A stretch of DNA of 64,000 nt, from assembly GCF_006716315.1 (NCBI RefSeq), contig NZ_VFOV01000001.1, positions 3,798,501 to 3,862,500 of the forward strand, given 5' to 3'. Positions within the stretch are counted from its first letter, which is position 1. Every line of letters starts with the position of its first letter. Source of the stretch: Nocardioides albertanoniae (GTDB taxonomy: Bacteria > Actinomycetota > Actinomycetes > Propionibacteriales > Nocardioidaceae). Shown one piece after another: positions 62,945-64,000 of this stretch. Under the pieces are notes generated by a model. That model saw nothing but the letters and a program-made list of their open reading frames with translations. It had not been told where the DNA came from and searched no databases. Made by a program: the position numbers and the translations under genes.

Positions 62945-63631
62945 TCAGGGAAGCTCGTGCGGCGGTCGCATCCGCACCCGCAGGTGCCGCGAGCCCTTCG
63001 CACCCTTCAACGGCTTGCGGAACACGTTGACGCCACCCATCAGCGCCAACCCTTTGACCCGCAGCACCGGGCCACCGGTCGGCTCGATCCCGCGCGGACC
63101 GACATAGCCACCCATGATCCCGACACCCTGCATCACGACCTGGACCTCGGGGCCGACGGTGATGTTGACCCCTCCCATGATCGCGTTGGCGTAGATCACG
63201 GTCTCCTGCGCGGAGAACTGCGCCTGGCGCAGGTCGAGCTCGGCGCCGCCCATCAGGGCGATCACGTTGCCGGTCGCGGGCACCGTCCACACCCCGCGCC
63301 GGTCGACCCCGCTCATGATCGCCACGAACAGCTGGCTCTCGATCGGAGTGGCCGCGAAGATCGCCAGATCGCTCCCGGCGGCAGACTTGCTCAGCGAGGC
63401 GGGCGGCACCGGGGTGCCGGTCGCGGGCAGGTCGACGGTGATCGGGATCAGATCGGCGTACGTCTTCGCCTTGAAGGTCGCGTCCAGACGCTCGTCGAGC
63501 TCGTCGATCTCGAGACGTCCCTCACCGGCGGCCTCACGCAGGATGTCGGCTACCTTGTGGCGGTCGGCATCGCTGACCCGAAGGCTCGGATCAGGAGTCT
63601 GGCCCCGGTAAGGCTCAGGCGTCGTTCCCAT
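62945..63631 (-). CDS. DUF1707/LiaF-like domain protein
   Basis: A 228-residue protein: N-terminal DUF1707 (LRVSDADRHKVADILREAAG, GRLEIDELDERLDATFKAKT) and a C-terminal LiaF-like repeated beta domain (VIALMGGAELDLRQAQFSAQ, ETVIYANAIMGGVNITVGPE). The family is linked to cell-wall stress sensing. ATG 63631 is selected by TAGCAT seven bases upstream. A second related gene lies immediately upstream in the same direction. Confidence 0.85.
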   Translation of the reverse strand: MGTTPEPYRGQTPDPSLRVSDADRHKVADILREAAGEGRLEIDELDERLDATFKAKTYADLIPITVDLPATGTPVPPASLSKSAAGSDLAIFAATPIESQLFVAIMSGVDRRGVWTVPATGNVIALMGGAELDLRQAQFSAQETVIYANAIMGGVNITVGPEVQVVMQGVGIMGGYVGPRGIEPTGGPVLRVKGLALMGGVNVFRKPLKGAKGSRHLRVRMRPPHELP

Positions 63632-63638
63632 GAGGCGA

Positions 63639-63644
63639 ATGCTA
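63639..63644 (-). promoter_or_regulatory. Leaderless -10 box of the DUF1707 gene
   Basis: TAGCAT on the minus strand, seven bases before the ATG at 63631. Confidence 0.5.
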
Positions 63645-63698
63645 GTGGTCACCTCGGCGATTCGCCTCGCCAATCCCTGCGGCGACGCGACCTGAGCA

Positions 63699-64000
63699 TC
63701 ATTCGAGGCCGAGATGTTGCCGCAGCGTACGTTTCGGGCCGCGCGGACCGCGTCGCTTCACGGTCACGTCGCCCAGCACCGCGGTGCCGCGGATCCGCAC
63801 CACCGGGGAGTCGGCGGTGAGCACCTCCGGCACCTTGCTCGAGGGCTCCTTGACCTCGCCGAGGATGCCGTTGGCCTCCACGACCACGTGCACGTTGGGC
63901 GGCACCGTGACCTTCACGCTACCCAGGAACGAGACGGCGTTGATGACCACCTCACGGGCGGAGTAGTGCGCCTCTCGCAGATCGATGTTGGCATCGCCCA
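63699..64000 (-). CDS. DUF1707/LiaF-like protein, N-terminal part outside the window
   Basis: The C-terminal 100 residues of a gene that starts beyond the right edge. GDANIDLREAHYSAREVVIN, VSFLGSVKVTVPPNVHVVVE and RIRGTAVLGDVTVKRRGP repeat the beta pattern of the neighbouring DUF1707 protein, so the two are probably paralogues from a duplication. The open frame runs to the window end. Confidence 0.8.
   Translation of the reverse strand, partial: GDANIDLREAHYSAREVVINAVSFLGSVKVTVPPNVHVVVEANGILGEVKEPSSKVPEVLTADSPVVRIRGTAVLGDVTVKRRGPRGPKRTLRQHLGLE

Overview
The window is 64 kb of very GC-rich DNA that reads as ordinary chromosome of a high-GC Gram-positive bacterium. It is most likely a member of the Nocardioidaceae (Nocardioides-like). 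The evidence is strong G/C at third codon positions, many GTG starts, several regulator families common in actinobacteria, an MsiK-type sugar ATPase, a DUF1707/LiaF-like pair, a DUF4245 gene beside xseAB and glpX, and GTA-CGC used for Val-Arg although GTA is otherwise rare. The genus is an inference. No rRNA, tRNA, CRISPR array, phage block or insertion sequence was recognised. Gene density is high and no gene-free stretch exceeds about 150 bases.

Layout. 1-6.9 kb: a truncated TetR regulator divergent from an MMPL transporter, then recQ, a PAP2 phosphatase, a GGCT-fold protein and a DinB-like protein. 6.9-13.9 kb: a four-gene minus-strand operon (Old Yellow Enzyme-like demethylase, Rieske oxygenase, its reductase, DAO-family flavoenzyme) with a divergent LysR regulator; it looks like a pathway for stepwise N-demethylation of a betaine. 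13.9-22.3 kb: LysE exporter, an AraC gene broken by a one-base frameshift beside DUF2000, a RibD-like reductase overlapping the rifamycin ADP-ribosyltransferase arr, an SDR/SnoaL/TetR module, and helR, an RNA-polymerase-protecting helicase-like protein. Arr and HelR together would give drug inactivation plus target protection against rifamycins.

22.3-35.1 kb: azlCD with a divergent Lrp regulator, a molybdopterin oxidoreductase translationally coupled to a CBS-domain protein and divergent from a TetR gene, several regulator/enzyme pairs with clear palindromic operators, and a HigBA toxin-antitoxin operon coupled to a GNAT acetyltransferase. 35.1-52.5 kb: housekeeping and transport (ychF, GH1 glucosidase, two bacterial PH-domain membrane proteins, an Asp-box exported protein, GH3 hexosaminidase, a NitT/TauT-type ABC transporter, exonuclease III, an EEP membrane protein, rmuC, yciO, ispH, xseAB). 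52.5-64 kb: DUF4245, a molybdate operon (HTH-TOBE regulator, modABC), glpX, an alpha/beta hydrolase with TetR, CtaG, an MsiK-like ATPase, a secreted sulfatase and two DUF1707-type proteins, the last cut by the window end.

Two patterns run through the whole window. About two dozen genes have a TANNNT-like -10 element 6-8 bases upstream of an ATG or GTG, as expected for leaderless transcripts, and this was used to choose starts. Several genes also carry short tandem duplications (6-16 bp units) that include the stop codon or lie just beyond it. The four best-defined TetR/SDR-type modules have their own distinct palindromes between divergent genes.
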